This document shows, piece after piece, positions 8,446 to 17,647 of a DNA stretch of 61,182 nt. The number at the start of each line of letters is the position of its first letter. The stretch's first letter is position 1. Below the pieces are notes generated by a model. The model saw nothing but the letters and a program-made list of their open reading frames with translations, had not been told where the DNA came from and searched no databases. This stretch comes from Planctomycetia bacterium. Lineage in GTDB: Bacteria; Planctomycetota; Planctomycetia; Pirellulales; Thermoguttaceae. A program made the translations under genes and the position numbers. The DNA is taken from the NCBI GenBank assembly GCA_030527185.1, contig JAUNBF010000002.1, forward strand, positions 61,147-122,328, in the 5' to 3' direction.

Positions 8446-10110
8446 ATGGCAATTCCCCGAGTAGTGATTGTAGGCCGACCCAATGTGGGAAAATCCAGTC
8501 TGTTCAATTGGCTGGCAGGACGGCGTTTGTCGATTGTCGATCCCACCGCTGGCGTCACGCGGGATTGGTTGAGTACGGAAGTCGATCTGGACGGGGTGCA
8601 GTTTCAGCTTGTCGATACGGGCGGAATGGGGATTATCGACAGCGATAATTTGACGGACGATGTCGAAAATCAGATTCAGACTGCCATTGAGCAGGCCGAT
8701 GTGATTCTTTTTGTGACGGATGCCAAGGAGGGAATCGTCTCGCTGGATGAGCATGTGGCTGGACGATTGCGGCGGTTGCCGATTCCGATCATTTGCGTGG
8801 TGAACAAGACCGATCATGGCGGGTTGCTGAATCACACCTACGATTTCCACCAGTTTGGCTGGGATTTGGTGGCGGTCAGCGCGAAAGAGAATCGGGGAAA
8901 GTCCGATTTGCTGGAAATTTTGCGGGAAAATCTGCCGACGGAATCCCGCCATGGCGAACAGGACGAGTCGCGGGATAAAGAGGTGATGAAGGTCGCCATC
9001 GTGGGACGTCGCAATACGGGAAAAAGCACGTTTGTCAATACGTTGGTACACTTTCCCCGGATGATTGTTTCAGACGTGGCAGGCACGACGCGGGACAGTG
9101 TGAACGTTCGGTTTGAATTGGATGGCAAGCCGTTCATTGCGGTCGATACACCTGGTTTTCGCCGTCGGGTGAGCGTGCGGACGAACATCGATTATTACGG
9201 CACCCATCGGGCACAGCGAAGTATCCGTTACGCCGATGTGACGCTGATGTTTTTCGACTGCTCCGCCCAGATCAGCAAAGTTGACAAGCAGTTGGTCGGT
9301 TACATTGCCGAGCAGAACAAGCCGTGCATTTTCGTGGTGAACAAGTGGGACTTGATGAAAGACCACATGAAAACGGATGTCTGGGCGGACTACCTGCGGG
9401 AAACGTTTCCCAATATGTGGCACGTTCCGATTGCGTTTATCACCGGCCAGACCGGGAAAAATGTGAAGATTTTGCTCAATCACGCGCAGATGCTCTTCCG
9501 ACAGGCGCAGAGCCGGATTTCCACGTCGCGGTTGAACAAACTGGTGCGAGCTGCTCTGACGTACAATCCGCCACCGCTCTACCGGACGAGCCGCCCGAAA
9601 ATTTATTATGCCACGCAGGTGGGAATTTTGCCGCCGACGATGGTGCTATTTTGCAACAATCCCGACATGTTTCCGCCGACGTATCGACGTTATCTGCTCA
9701 GCGTGCTGCGCGATCAACTCGATTTTGGCGAGGTTCCCATCAAACTTTACTTCCGCAAACGGGAAATGAACGATACCCGCGATGAGGTCGATTCCCGGCT
9801 GGCAACCTTGCGGGAAGAGCGTTTGACGGAAAAAAGTCTGGAAAAACAACGGGAACTGGAGCTTTTCTACGAAGCTCAGGAACATTATGCCCGAAAAGTT
9901 CAGACGGAAATGGCTCAACTACAGCAGGAAGATGCCGAAATCCTTCCAAAAGAAGGGCTTGGGGACGAAACGACTCAGACGCAAACCGAAATGCCTGTGG
10001 AGATGGAGGATACGTGGGAGGAAGCCGGGGAAGACGATTTCGATTTGACCGAAGAGACGTTTCGGGAACCTTCCGGCCAGGTTTTTTCGGTGGAAGAGGA
10101 TGAGGATTAA
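8446..10110 (+). CDS. der: Ribosome biogenesis GTPase Der (EngA)
   Basis: Double-GTPase needed for 50S ribosome maturation. The first G domain has GRPNVGKSS (residues 9-17), DTGG and NKTD. The second, from about residue 185, has GRRNTGKST, DTPG and NKWD. A KH-like domain follows at about 360-450. The usual length is 440-490; this protein has 554 residues because of an acidic tail of roughly 90 residues rich in Glu and Asp that ends SVEEDED. The ATG at 8446 (MAIPRVVIVGRPN) follows GGAAAGGA and was chosen over an ATG 33 bases earlier. It is monocistronic in appearance, with a palindromic element and terminator after it. Confidence 0.95.
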   Translation: MAIPRVVIVGRPNVGKSSLFNWLAGRRLSIVDPTAGVTRDWLSTEVDLDGVQFQLVDTGGMGIIDSDNLTDDVENQIQTAIEQADVILFVTDAKEGIVSLDEHVAGRLRRLPIPIICVVNKTDHGGLLNHTYDFHQFGWDLVAVSAKENRGKSDLLEILRENLPTESRHGEQDESRDKEVMKVAIVGRRNTGKSTFVNTLVHFPRMIVSDVAGTTRDSVNVRFELDGKPFIAVDTPGFRRRVSVRTNIDYYGTHRAQRSIRYADVTLMFFDCSAQISKVDKQLVGYIAEQNKPCIFVVNKWDLMKDHMKTDVWADYLRETFPNMWHVPIAFITGQTGKNVKILLNHAQMLFRQAQSRISTSRLNKLVRAALTYNPPPLYRTSRPKIYYATQVGILPPTMVLFCNNPDMFPPTYRRYLLSVLRDQLDFGEVPIKLYFRKREMNDTRDEVDSRLATLREERLTEKSLEKQRELELFYEAQEHYARKVQTEMAQLQQEDAEILPKEGLGDETTQTQTEMPVEMEDTWEEAGEDDFDLTEETFREPSGQVFSVEEDED

Positions 10111-10158
10111 AAAAGTATACCAGTGTTCCTTGAAATTTCCGATTTTCCGCCCGAAAGT

Positions 10159-10338
10159 CCCTCCCTTGGTGAGAGGTGGCAGCCGTTAGGCGGGAGGAAG
10201 ACACCGTTTTTCCTTGACGACGGGGTGGGACGGGAATGGGGCGTTCTATCGTAATTTGCCCAATAGAACGTCGTTCCGCCATTTCACCAACCCACCCCCC
10301 GCCCTATCGGGCGTACCCCTCCCAAAGGTAGGGGCTTT
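10159..10338. repeat. REP/BIME-like palindromic interspersed element
   Basis: About 180 bases with nested symmetry. CGTTCTAT (10242-10249) pairs with ATAGAACG (10263-10270). GGGTGGG (10223-10229) pairs with CCCACCC (10291-10297). GCCCTATCGGGC is itself a hairpin (10301-10312). The ends carry CCCTCCCTTGGTGAGAGG and CCCCTCCCAAAGGTAGGGG, which look like mirrored boundaries. Such GC-rich palindromes resemble dispersed elements of many bacterial genomes. Only one copy is in this window, so the dispersed nature is inferred. Confidence 0.55.
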
Positions 10339-10345
10339 CTTTTCG
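10316..10345 (+). terminator. Terminator-like hairpin after der
   Basis: CCCCT/AGGGG stem with a nine-base loop followed by CTTTCTTTTC, at the right edge of the palindromic element. Confidence 0.5.
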
Positions 10346-10350
10346 TTTTC

Positions 10351-10378
10351 CTGAAATTTAAAATGGAAGGAATATAAT
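10351..10378 (+). promoter_or_regulatory. Possible promoter of the LEPR/FN3 gene
   Basis: CTGAAA (10351-10356), 16-base spacer, TATAAT (10373-10378). It would give a leader of about 300 bases. Confidence 0.45.
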
Positions 10379-10686
10379 AAAGCCCCTCTTCGCTTTTCGT
10401 GAACGACGCGGCGACAGGCCGAAAGACTTATTTGGTGAAAACGTTCCTGGAAACAGGCTTCCCAGGACTTTCGTCCGTCGTTGTGTCGCTTTTACAGACA
10501 TGGAACCGTTTTCTACAGCATTCGCTCTATCTTTTACTCTCTTTCGCAATCGTTATTGTTTAATATTTATTTTCAAAATTTTCTCCGCGTTCACATCTTG
10601 TTCAGTCTGGAAAAGAGGCCTCCAACGTGTTACATTGCGGGCAACGGTTGGTGGATTTGGAAAAATTTTTCAGAAAGGAAGCAAAA

Positions 10687-12882
10687 ATGTTGGGTTGCAG
10701 AAGGACGTTGGGAATGGAAAATCTGGAAGAACGCCATCTTTTGTCGGCAACGGGAATGGAGGACCCGTGCGCAAACGCGGTGGTGGTGACGACGTTGGAA
10801 GATGTGGTGGACCCGGACGATGGGTATATTTCCCTCCGGGAAGCGGTTTCGATGGCCAATGAGGATGTCAGCATTTCGCGAATCATCTTTTCGGATATGC
10901 TTCCCCAGAACGATGTGATCAACCTCACTTTGCGAGGCGACTTGCAAACGAATCACGTCGTGATGGTGGACGCGTCGAATATCGGTGACGTGACGTTGAA
11001 CATTGCCTGCCACGACCAGCATTTCCTGAATCTCGATTTTGTGAATGTGATGGTGGAAAACCAACGCGATACGGTGATTGAAAATTGCACTTTCACCGGA
11101 TTTTTCTACAGTGGTTTTGAATCGTTGATTGAGAATTTCGGAACGCTGGAGGTGCTTCAGAGTGATTTTACGGAGATTCGCGTGGAAGAGTGCGTCGAAC
11201 CGTATTGTTCCGATGCCGCATCGTTTGCCATTCTCAAAAACATGGGGGAATTAACGTTGGAGGGGGTCGAGATTACGGACAACGAATTCCATACGCGGAG
11301 CAATCGCCAGGACAACGAAATCACCGTTTACGGCGTCTGGAACGCGGGAAAATGCGCGAAATATTATGCCAGCCAGACGGATACCACGCTTTGTGGCGGG
11401 GAAACGCCGACGCTGGAAATGCAGGATGTGCTGCTTGCAGACAATGTGGTTACGGCACGTTCCTACTACGGAGACACGACGGCTCGATTTTTCGGAATCG
11501 CGAACGAATACGCGGAAGCCAAGTTGACCGACACGTTTATCCACGGCAATCAGGCCACCGCGACGTTGGGGAGTTTCCCGGAATGCGTCGCGTCGAGTGA
11601 AATGGCAGGGATTCTTTCTTCCTATGCCGATGTCGAGTTGCGGAATTGTACCGTTCTGGATACGCTGAAATTGGAACGGGGGGTGGCAACGTTGTACAAT
11701 ACGCTTTACGCGGAATTGGCAACCCATCGCGGAACGATTTTAGGCGAAAATAACCTGGCATTGGAGAGTGCAAGTGCTCCGACGCTGGATCAGATTTTTG
11801 CCTATTACCAAAATGGGACGTTTATCAATCCTGCCACCGGTTTGAAAGATTATCATCTGCAAAACAACCCGGCGGTGGTGGACGCGGGGAATAATGCGTG
11901 GGTGGAAGAGGATAATCTGTGGGATGTTCTGGCACAAAACCGAATTCAGAATAATCGTGTCGATATTGGAGCGGTGGAGTATGCGGGAAGTACGTCCGAA
12001 CAATTGGCCATGCCGAGGAATGCGTCGGCGGTCGGCACGGGAACGACGACCATTTCCGTCACGTGGGAGAGTGTGGAAAACGCGTCCGGGTATCGAGTGG
12101 AGTGGCTTCAGGGGAATGACTGGGTCACGACAGGTGTGAGCGTTTCGGGAACTTCCGCCAACATCTCCGGTTTGAGTCCCGATACGACCTACGATATTCG
12201 TGTCATTGCCGTGGGAGAGGGAAATTACCGAGATTCGGAACCCGCGTACACTTCCGCCAAAACGTGGATTCAGTTGGAAGCACCGACTTGGGTTTCCGAA
12301 ACGACGCTCAACGCGGCCAATGGAAATGTCACGCCACATTCGATTACGGTGAATTGGGTCGATTACGTCAATCCACTGGAAGCGGTGGGAAGTTATCGCG
12401 TCCAGTACAGTCAGGATCAGAATACCTGGTACGAAGCGACCGTTTCCGGCAATCAGGCAACGGCCACCGGTTTGACACCGAGTACAACGTACCATTTCCG
12501 CGTCATGGCGGTGGGAATTCCAGGCATTTCCGCCAGTTCCGGTTGGAATCCGAACATCTTGACCGTTTCGACCTCCGCAGACCCCACACCAGCGACGAAA
12601 TTGCCTCGGCCACGCTTTACCAACGCGGTTCCGCAGAGTTCGACGGAGGTGAAACTGCAATGGACACCGATTGCCAACGCGGGCAACTATACCATCACGT
12701 ACTGGACGCCCACCACGGAACCGCAAACCATTACAGGCGTCCCCTCGACCACTTACACCGTTCCCAATCTGGACCCGGCGACGACCTATACCTTTACCGT
12801 GACAGCCATTTCCACCAGTCCGCTTTACATTGATTCCGACCCGTCGTGCCAAATCATTGTACGAACTCGTGCCGGAGTATGA
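10687..12882 (+). CDS. Secreted LEPR-type protein with beta-helix and three FN3 domains
   Basis: A 731-residue extracellular protein. The N-terminus (MENLEERHLLSA, residues 11-22) matches the planctomycete LEPR-XLL pattern found at the start of long secreted proteins in place of a classical signal peptide. Next comes a choice-of-anchor Q/parallel beta-helix region: ISLREAVSMAN near residue 50 and its closing AVVDAGNN...RVDIGAVEY near 400-430. Three fibronectin type III domains follow (about 440-530, 530-635 and 640-731), each with the ThrThrTyr near its end (SPDTTYDIRV, TPSTTYHFRV, DPATTYTFTV). The start has AGAAAGGAAG five bases upstream. It probably acts at the cell surface or in adhesion; the ligand is unknown. 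It is monocistronic, with a terminator at 12940. Confidence 0.85.
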   Translation: MLGCRRTLGMENLEERHLLSATGMEDPCANAVVVTTLEDVVDPDDGYISLREAVSMANEDVSISRIIFSDMLPQNDVINLTLRGDLQTNHVVMVDASNIGDVTLNIACHDQHFLNLDFVNVMVENQRDTVIENCTFTGFFYSGFESLIENFGTLEVLQSDFTEIRVEECVEPYCSDAASFAILKNMGELTLEGVEITDNEFHTRSNRQDNEITVYGVWNAGKCAKYYASQTDTTLCGGETPTLEMQDVLLADNVVTARSYYGDTTARFFGIANEYAEAKLTDTFIHGNQATATLGSFPECVASSEMAGILSSYADVELRNCTVLDTLKLERGVATLYNTLYAELATHRGTILGENNLALESASAPTLDQIFAYYQNGTFINPATGLKDYHLQNNPAVVDAGNNAWVEEDNLWDVLAQNRIQNNRVDIGAVEYAGSTSEQLAMPRNASAVGTGTTTISVTWESVENASGYRVEWLQGNDWVTTGVSVSGTSANISGLSPDTTYDIRVIAVGEGNYRDSEPAYTSAKTWIQLEAPTWVSETTLNAANGNVTPHSITVNWVDYVNPLEAVGSYRVQYSQDQNTWYEATVSGNQATATGLTPSTTYHFRVMAVGIPGISASSGWNPNILTVSTSADPTPATKLPRPRFTNAVPQSSTEVKLQWTPIANAGNYTITYWTPTTEPQTITGVPSTTYTVPNLDPATTYTFTVTAISTSPLYIDSDPSCQIIVRTRAGV

Positions 12883-12939
12883 TCCCAGTACGGATCGCTC
12901 AGAAAATAGCGACGCAACATCCGACCAAAATTTTATCGG

Positions 12940-12979
12940 AAGCGCAAGAGCAACATTCCCGTCGCTCCTGCGCTTTTTT
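12940..12979 (+). terminator. Rho-independent terminator of the LEPR/FN3 gene
   Basis: AAGCGCA-A-GAGC pairs with GCTC-C-TGCGCTT across a 12-base loop, followed by TTTTTT. Confidence 0.75.
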
Positions 12980-12999
12980 CCTTTCTTGAAACATCGTCC

Positions 13000-14019
13000 C
13001 TAAAATCCACGATCGGCCAGAATATCCTCAAAATCGCGTAAATGATACGCAATGCCAACATAATCCAACAGTCGGCACAGTGCCCGAAGCGCCACTCCCA
13101 CACCATCCGGCCCACTGTAGCCGCCGAACTGTCCGCCACCTTTGACGTGCGGTTCCAGATCGACGAAAAAGCCGGGAATTCCGCGTGCCTTGAGTTTCGC
13201 CTCCAGAGCCGGCAGCGCTTTTTTCAAATCCCGGAAAATCGCTTCGTGCCCACCCTGTCCACGATCGACAGGCACAAAATTTTTCAGTTGATCCTCATCC
13301 ACCGGGTCTCCTTTTTTCATGGGACGTGGATGGCGATAATCCTTGACGTGGAACCAACCCAGACCGGGAAGCGACGCGCGGAACTGATCGAGAATTTCCA
13401 ACGAATTGTACCCTTGCACCACCAGATTTCCCGCATCGAAAACCAGCACAATCGACGGATGATTGATTTTTTCATACAATTCCGCCAATAGCCAGCCATT
13501 TTCACCGACCAGATTCGGTTCCACCTCCAGGCCAAACGTCAAATCCGACCGATGGCACGTTTCCGCAATGGCCGAAAGATAATCGACCGCCTGCGACATG
13601 TAGTCCTGGGGATTGGTACCGTGCGGATGGTAAAACGAAAAGCCGCGAATCAGTTTACTTTCCAACGCGTGGGTGATTTCACAAGCCCGGTTGACCTCTT
13701 CCATGTACTGCGGGAAAGGGACGTAACGATTTTTCGTGCCATCCTCCACGTCCAGCAATTTTACCTTTCCAATCGGCGACCCAATAGAAGAAACGTTCAA
13801 CCCAAAATCATTCTGAAGATTCCGAATCGTCCGAATTTCTTCCATCGTCAAATTCATCACATTCTTGGTTCCATTACCAGTATCGACAAAACGGATGCTA
13901 TAATATTGCAATCCGAGTGCCGCGTAGGTGGTGAACTGTTCCTTAATCGACTTTTCTGCCTGCTGGCTGACGCCTTCATCGGAAAAACCGGTAAGAATGA
14001 CGTTGGGGGATTGACTCAT
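13000..14019 (-). CDS. Sugar phosphate isomerase/epimerase-like TIM barrel protein
   Basis: 339 residues of the xylose isomerase-like TIM barrel / AP endonuclease 2 superfamily (PF01261 type). Visible features include GLQYYSIRFVD (a first-strand motif), TFGLEVEPN near 175, VLVFDAGNLVVQG near 205 and LGWFHVKDYRHP near 235, where the Glu, Asp and His are typical metal-site positions. Substrate unknown. It may act on sugars or inositol derivatives, as many planctomycete paralogues are thought to. The ATG at 14019 (MSQSPNVILTGFSDEG) follows AAAGGAAAATTCC and is preferred over one 33 bases upstream. It stands alone, convergent with the LEPR/FN3 gene. Confidence 0.8.
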   Translation of the reverse strand: MSQSPNVILTGFSDEGVSQQAEKSIKEQFTTYAALGLQYYSIRFVDTGNGTKNVMNLTMEEIRTIRNLQNDFGLNVSSIGSPIGKVKLLDVEDGTKNRYVPFPQYMEEVNRACEITHALESKLIRGFSFYHPHGTNPQDYMSQAVDYLSAIAETCHRSDLTFGLEVEPNLVGENGWLLAELYEKINHPSIVLVFDAGNLVVQGYNSLEILDQFRASLPGLGWFHVKDYRHPRPMKKGDPVDEDQLKNFVPVDRGQGGHEAIFRDLKKALPALEAKLKARGIPGFFVDLEPHVKGGGQFGGYSGPDGVGVALRALCRLLDYVGIAYHLRDFEDILADRGF

Positions 14020-14071
14020 GGAATTTTCCTTTGCTTCCTGAAAACTTTTCAAACGATTCTCGACTCACAAC

Positions 14072-14098
14072 ATTATACGCGAAAATGCCGGAAAACAA
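14072..14098 (-). promoter_or_regulatory. Possible promoter of the sugar isomerase-like gene
   Basis: Minus strand TTGTTT (14098-14093), 15-base spacer, perfect TATAAT (14077-14072), about 53 bases before the ATG. Confidence 0.4.
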
Positions 14099-14212
14099 AA
14101 GAGGGGGAGAGAGGGCAATCCCATTTTTTACTTCCACCAGAGTTTTTTTAATTGATCATTACGATTGTTCCAACTGGATATAAAAGGAAGACCCATTTCT
14201 GGAAGTGAGATG

Positions 14213-14255
14213 GACAAAAACCGTGAACTTGAATGACGTTCTGAGTTCACGGTTT
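14213..14255 (-). terminator. Terminator of the parvulin gene
   Basis: Perfect 12-bp stem AAACCGTGAACT/AGTTCACGGTTT (14218-14229 and 14244-14255). On the minus strand it runs straight into a T-run (TTTTTG), 13 bases after the parvulin stop. Confidence 0.75.
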
Positions 14256-14262
14256 CCATCAG

Positions 14263-14276
14263 AATTATCAATTATC
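14263..14276. repeat. AATTATC repeat overlapping the parvulin stop codon
   Basis: Two copies of AATTATC. On the minus strand the coding sequence ends ATG GAT AAT TGA TAA, so the repeat supplies the last codons and two consecutive stops. Confidence 0.75.
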
Positions 14277-16064
14277 CATTTTTTCCGCCGCCGCTTTTTT
14301 CTGTTGCGGGCTGCTCATGCTTCCTTCGAGATAATTTTCAACGGTGGCATTGTCGGAAAGTTCCTGAAACGTTTCCCCAATGGCAACCTGCATTTTCTTC
14401 AGTTCAATATCTTTCCGAACAAGGTCTTTCACTTCCTCAAACGTGACACCAATCGGTTCCGTATGGCCGGTGCAGAGGAGAATGATAAAAACATTTTCCA
14501 CGTGGATGATTCCCGATAACTCTCCCACCTCCAGTTTGAACGCTTCCTTTTCCAGTTCCGGCTGACCACCATACTTGGCAATCGGCGGTACCTCCCCACC
14601 ATTGGCACGACTGCTGGCTTCGACGGAGAATTTTTTCGCCAGTTCGATAAAACTCTCCTCCGACCCACCTTCACGAGCCTGTGCCCAGACCCGCTGCGCC
14701 GTTCGCATATCGTTGAGTACAATTGCCCGACAGCGAACTTTCACACCAAAATTCGATTCGTAACCACGCTGCAAATCTTCTTCGGTCACTTCATACTTCC
14801 CCGCCGCCAGTTTCTGAAGTTCAAGCGACGGACGAATCACGTCTTCCCGATAACGTTCCGCCGTGGCGTTGAACTGCCGGAGAATCCGCTCCATCCACTG
14901 TTCCACGTCCGGTTTTCCATCCGCCTTGGGAGGAAGTGATTCCAACGCCAGACGAGCAATTTCCTCGTCGATTTCCTTTTCGGAAATTTCGATTTTGGCT
15001 TTTTTACATGCCTGCTCAATGATTTTACGATTGATCAGCCCTTTCAACGCTTCTTTGCCATGGCGGGCAATGCACTCTTCCCCCAAAACGGCGGTGCTGA
15101 TGACTTTCCCATCCACAATGCCCGCTACGCCCGGTCGTGCCGCGCTTTTCGTCGGGTCGCCCAGAAACAATTCCACTTTGGACTCTTCCAACAACTTCTG
15201 CGACAGCTTCCTCCCCACCTCCGCAGTTTTGCTCTGCACCAAAATCGCTTCCAATTCCCCCTTGACCGCCTCCAGGGTCAAATTTTTATCCGCCGGAATC
15301 CGTTCCTCACAAAGAATCAGAATGTACTGCTCCGCAACTGGAATGGGGGGAGAGATTTCGCCCGGTTTCAGTGCAAAGACGATTTTTTCAAATTCTTCCC
15401 CATTCAAATGACGGCGAATCGGCGGCACTACCCCTCCCAAACTGGCAGAATAGGGATCAACCGAATATTTTTGCGCAAGGGACCCAAATTCCTCTTCATT
15501 TTTCACGGCCTCTTCCCGAATCTTCTCCGCATCCTCCTTCGTTTTGCAGGCAATCAAGCGTGCTTTTACCGCTTCCCCATAACGACGTTCGTATTCGATT
15601 TGAATCTCCTCTTCCGTCGGAGCCGTTGCTTTTCCAGCCAGTTTCCGTACCGCTACCGATGGCCACACAATATCCGAAATATACTGCCGGGCGGGAATTC
15701 CGCGTTCCGTCTCCAGAAGACGAAGGTACTGGTCGGTGGGAATTCCAAAACGTTTGGCGGTTTCTTCCACTTCCTGTCGCAGTTCCTCCTGCGTCACTTC
15801 CAAATTCGCCTTTTTGCAAGCTTCTTCAATAATATACCGGCTGATAATCCGCTCCAGAACCTCACTCCCATAATCTTTCAGGCAGGCTTGAGCCAACTGC
15901 TGGCGGTCGATTTCTTCACCGTTCACAATCGCCATCACTTTCATGACCGTCCGCGTGGCGGGAGCCGCAGGCGTTTTGGCGGTCTGTCCCCAGACCATCC
16001 CGGAAATCATCCCCATACAGATAAGGAAAAGGATTGCCTTTTTCCAAAAATGTTTATATTCCAC
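14268..16064 (-). CDS. Periplasmic foldase with two parvulin (PPIC) repeats
   Basis: A 598-residue exported SurA/PrsA-like protein. An N-terminal signal segment (KKAILFLICMGMISGMVWGQ) is followed by two similar halves of about 270 residues. Each begins with a short strand plus helical region (AIVNGEEIDRQQLAQACLK; GIVDGKVISTAVLGEECIA) containing an xxACKKAxxE helix, and each ends with a parvulin-like segment (LAQKYSVDPYSASLGGVVPP; LAKKFSVEASSRANGGEVPP). It therefore looks like an internal duplication of a chaperone plus PPIase unit. The start is GTG at 16064, with AAGGAGG seven bases upstream; no ATG fits as well. Promoter at 16177-16205. It likely helps fold secreted and outer-membrane proteins together with BamA. 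Confidence 0.8.
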   Translation of the reverse strand: MEYKHFWKKAILFLICMGMISGMVWGQTAKTPAAPATRTVMKVMAIVNGEEIDRQQLAQACLKDYGSEVLERIISRYIIEEACKKANLEVTQEELRQEVEETAKRFGIPTDQYLRLLETERGIPARQYISDIVWPSVAVRKLAGKATAPTEEEIQIEYERRYGEAVKARLIACKTKEDAEKIREEAVKNEEEFGSLAQKYSVDPYSASLGGVVPPIRRHLNGEEFEKIVFALKPGEISPPIPVAEQYILILCEERIPADKNLTLEAVKGELEAILVQSKTAEVGRKLSQKLLEESKVELFLGDPTKSAARPGVAGIVDGKVISTAVLGEECIARHGKEALKGLINRKIIEQACKKAKIEISEKEIDEEIARLALESLPPKADGKPDVEQWMERILRQFNATAERYREDVIRPSLELQKLAAGKYEVTEEDLQRGYESNFGVKVRCRAIVLNDMRTAQRVWAQAREGGSEESFIELAKKFSVEASSRANGGEVPPIAKYGGQPELEKEAFKLEVGELSGIIHVENVFIILLCTGHTEPIGVTFEEVKDLVRKDIELKKMQVAIGETFQELSDNATVENYLEGSMSSPQQKKAAAEKMDN

Positions 16065-16550
<486 letters not shown>

Positions 16551-16591
16551 AAAAAGAGGGGGAGAATCTCTCACCACTCAATTGGTCTCTT

Positions 16592-16619
16592 ACTATACCC
16601 GATTTTTCAATTTTGGCAA
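16592..16619 (-). promoter_or_regulatory. Promoter of tRNA-Pro
   Basis: Minus strand TTGCCA (16619-16614), 16-base spacer, TATAGT (16597-16592), about 41 bases before the tRNA 5' end. Confidence 0.55.
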
Positions 16620-16661
16620 CCGGGGGGGTGAGAAAATATTTCCTGAAATTTCAAAATTTTT

Positions 16662-16690
16662 ATGACAAAACTGGTTTTATGGGGTATAAT
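16662..16690 (+). promoter_or_regulatory. Promoter of the LysM gene
   Basis: ATGACA (16662-16667), 17-base spacer, perfect TATAAT (16685-16690), about 120 bases before the ATG. Confidence 0.55.
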
Positions 16691-16808
16691 AGAAATAAGG
16701 AGAGGATTGCTTTTGGGAAAAGCTTTTCTCCTGGGTCGTGGAAAGGATTCTATTTCCGACTCTTTAATTTAGTAAAAAGGTACGATTGTAAACGGTTTGA
16801 GGTTATCC

Positions 16809-17441
16809 ATGTCCAAACTCCGAAAATATTCTTTCCTTCTGTTTGCGTTGTTGTTGACGGGGATTGCGTTTGTGGCACCGGAGCGGTTCTGGAGCCATAC
16901 CCCGGTCTGTACGGAAGAGTGGAATCAGCCGACGGTACCGGAAGTGGAGATACCGTTGCGGGAGGATATTGCCCCAGGGTTGGAGTTGGTGGACTTGCCA
17001 CGGGAAGCGGATACGGAGACGACCAGTTTGTCGGCGGCGGTGGTGGGAGCCTATCCGCAATCGGAAATTTTAGCGAAAGAAACGTCGGAAACGAAAGAAA
17101 AATGGGTGCCCTCGGAATCGCTTCCTTCCACCGCCGAGGAGAAATGGGATTCGCTGATGGATCATGCCAGCCCGATGATTCCCAGTGGCACTTTTCGGAC
17201 GACGACGCACCGTATTTCCATGAAGCGGGATTTGCCTATTCCCGCGGAGCCAGGTATCAATGGGCGTTCGCTTTCCGGGCCACGGACGCATATCATTATG
17301 GATGGGGATACGTTGGAGATGTTGGCACGACGTTATCTGCGTGATCCTGACCGAGCCGAGGAAATTTACGAACACAACAAAGAAATTCTGGCCTCTCCCG
17401 ACGAATTGACGATTGGAGCTAAAATCGTTCTTCCTGACTGA
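16809..17441 (+). CDS. Membrane-anchored LysM-domain protein
   Basis: 210 residues. An N-terminal hydrophobic segment (YSFLLFALLLTGIAFVAPE, about 7-25) is followed by an acidic, variable middle and a C-terminal LysM domain (about 158-210): HIIMDGDTLEMLARRYL...AEEIYEHNKEIL...LTIGAKIVLP, the usual pattern of the peptidoglycan/chitin-binding motif. It probably binds the cell wall or positions a partner there. The ATG at 16809 follows TTGAGG; a TTG 12 bases earlier is less likely. It precedes the ABC exporter operon, which has its own promoter, so a link with the exporter is only positional. Confidence 0.85.
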   Translation: MSKLRKYSFLLFALLLTGIAFVAPERFWSHTPVCTEEWNQPTVPEVEIPLREDIAPGLELVDLPREADTETTSLSAAVVGAYPQSEILAKETSETKEKWVPSESLPSTAEEKWDSLMDHASPMIPSGTFRTTTHRISMKRDLPIPAEPGINGRSLSGPRTHIIMDGDTLEMLARRYLRDPDRAEEIYEHNKEILASPDELTIGAKIVLPD

Positions 17442-17553
17442 AGGCCTGCCGGAATTCCATTTTTGCAAGGAAAATCTACCCGTAAATCCGCTTGGAGCTT
17501 TGTCGCTCAAAAGAGAAATTTCTTGAAAAAAACATAAAATATTCTCCGGTCGA

Positions 17554-17581
17554 TTGCAATATTTTTCCAGTTTGGTATAAT
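17554..17581 (+). promoter_or_regulatory. Promoter of the Gld-like exporter operon
   Basis: TTGCAA (17554-17559), 16-base spacer, perfect TATAAT (17576-17581), about 66 bases before the ATPase start. Confidence 0.6.
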
Positions 17582-17647
17582 GTTTCTGTTATTTTAAAAT
17601 GAACTGGAAAAGAACTCCAAATCACGATTGCGGAAATGGGAAATTCC

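Larger units (their letters stand above)
10111..10686. other. Intergenic region with palindromic element and structured leader
   Basis: No coding gene supported. It holds an interspersed palindromic element (10159-10338) that ends in a terminator-like hairpin, a TATAAT promoter (10351-10378), and an unusually long leader of about 300 bases with nested inverted repeats (10420-10475) before the LEPR/FN3 gene. Confidence 0.7.
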
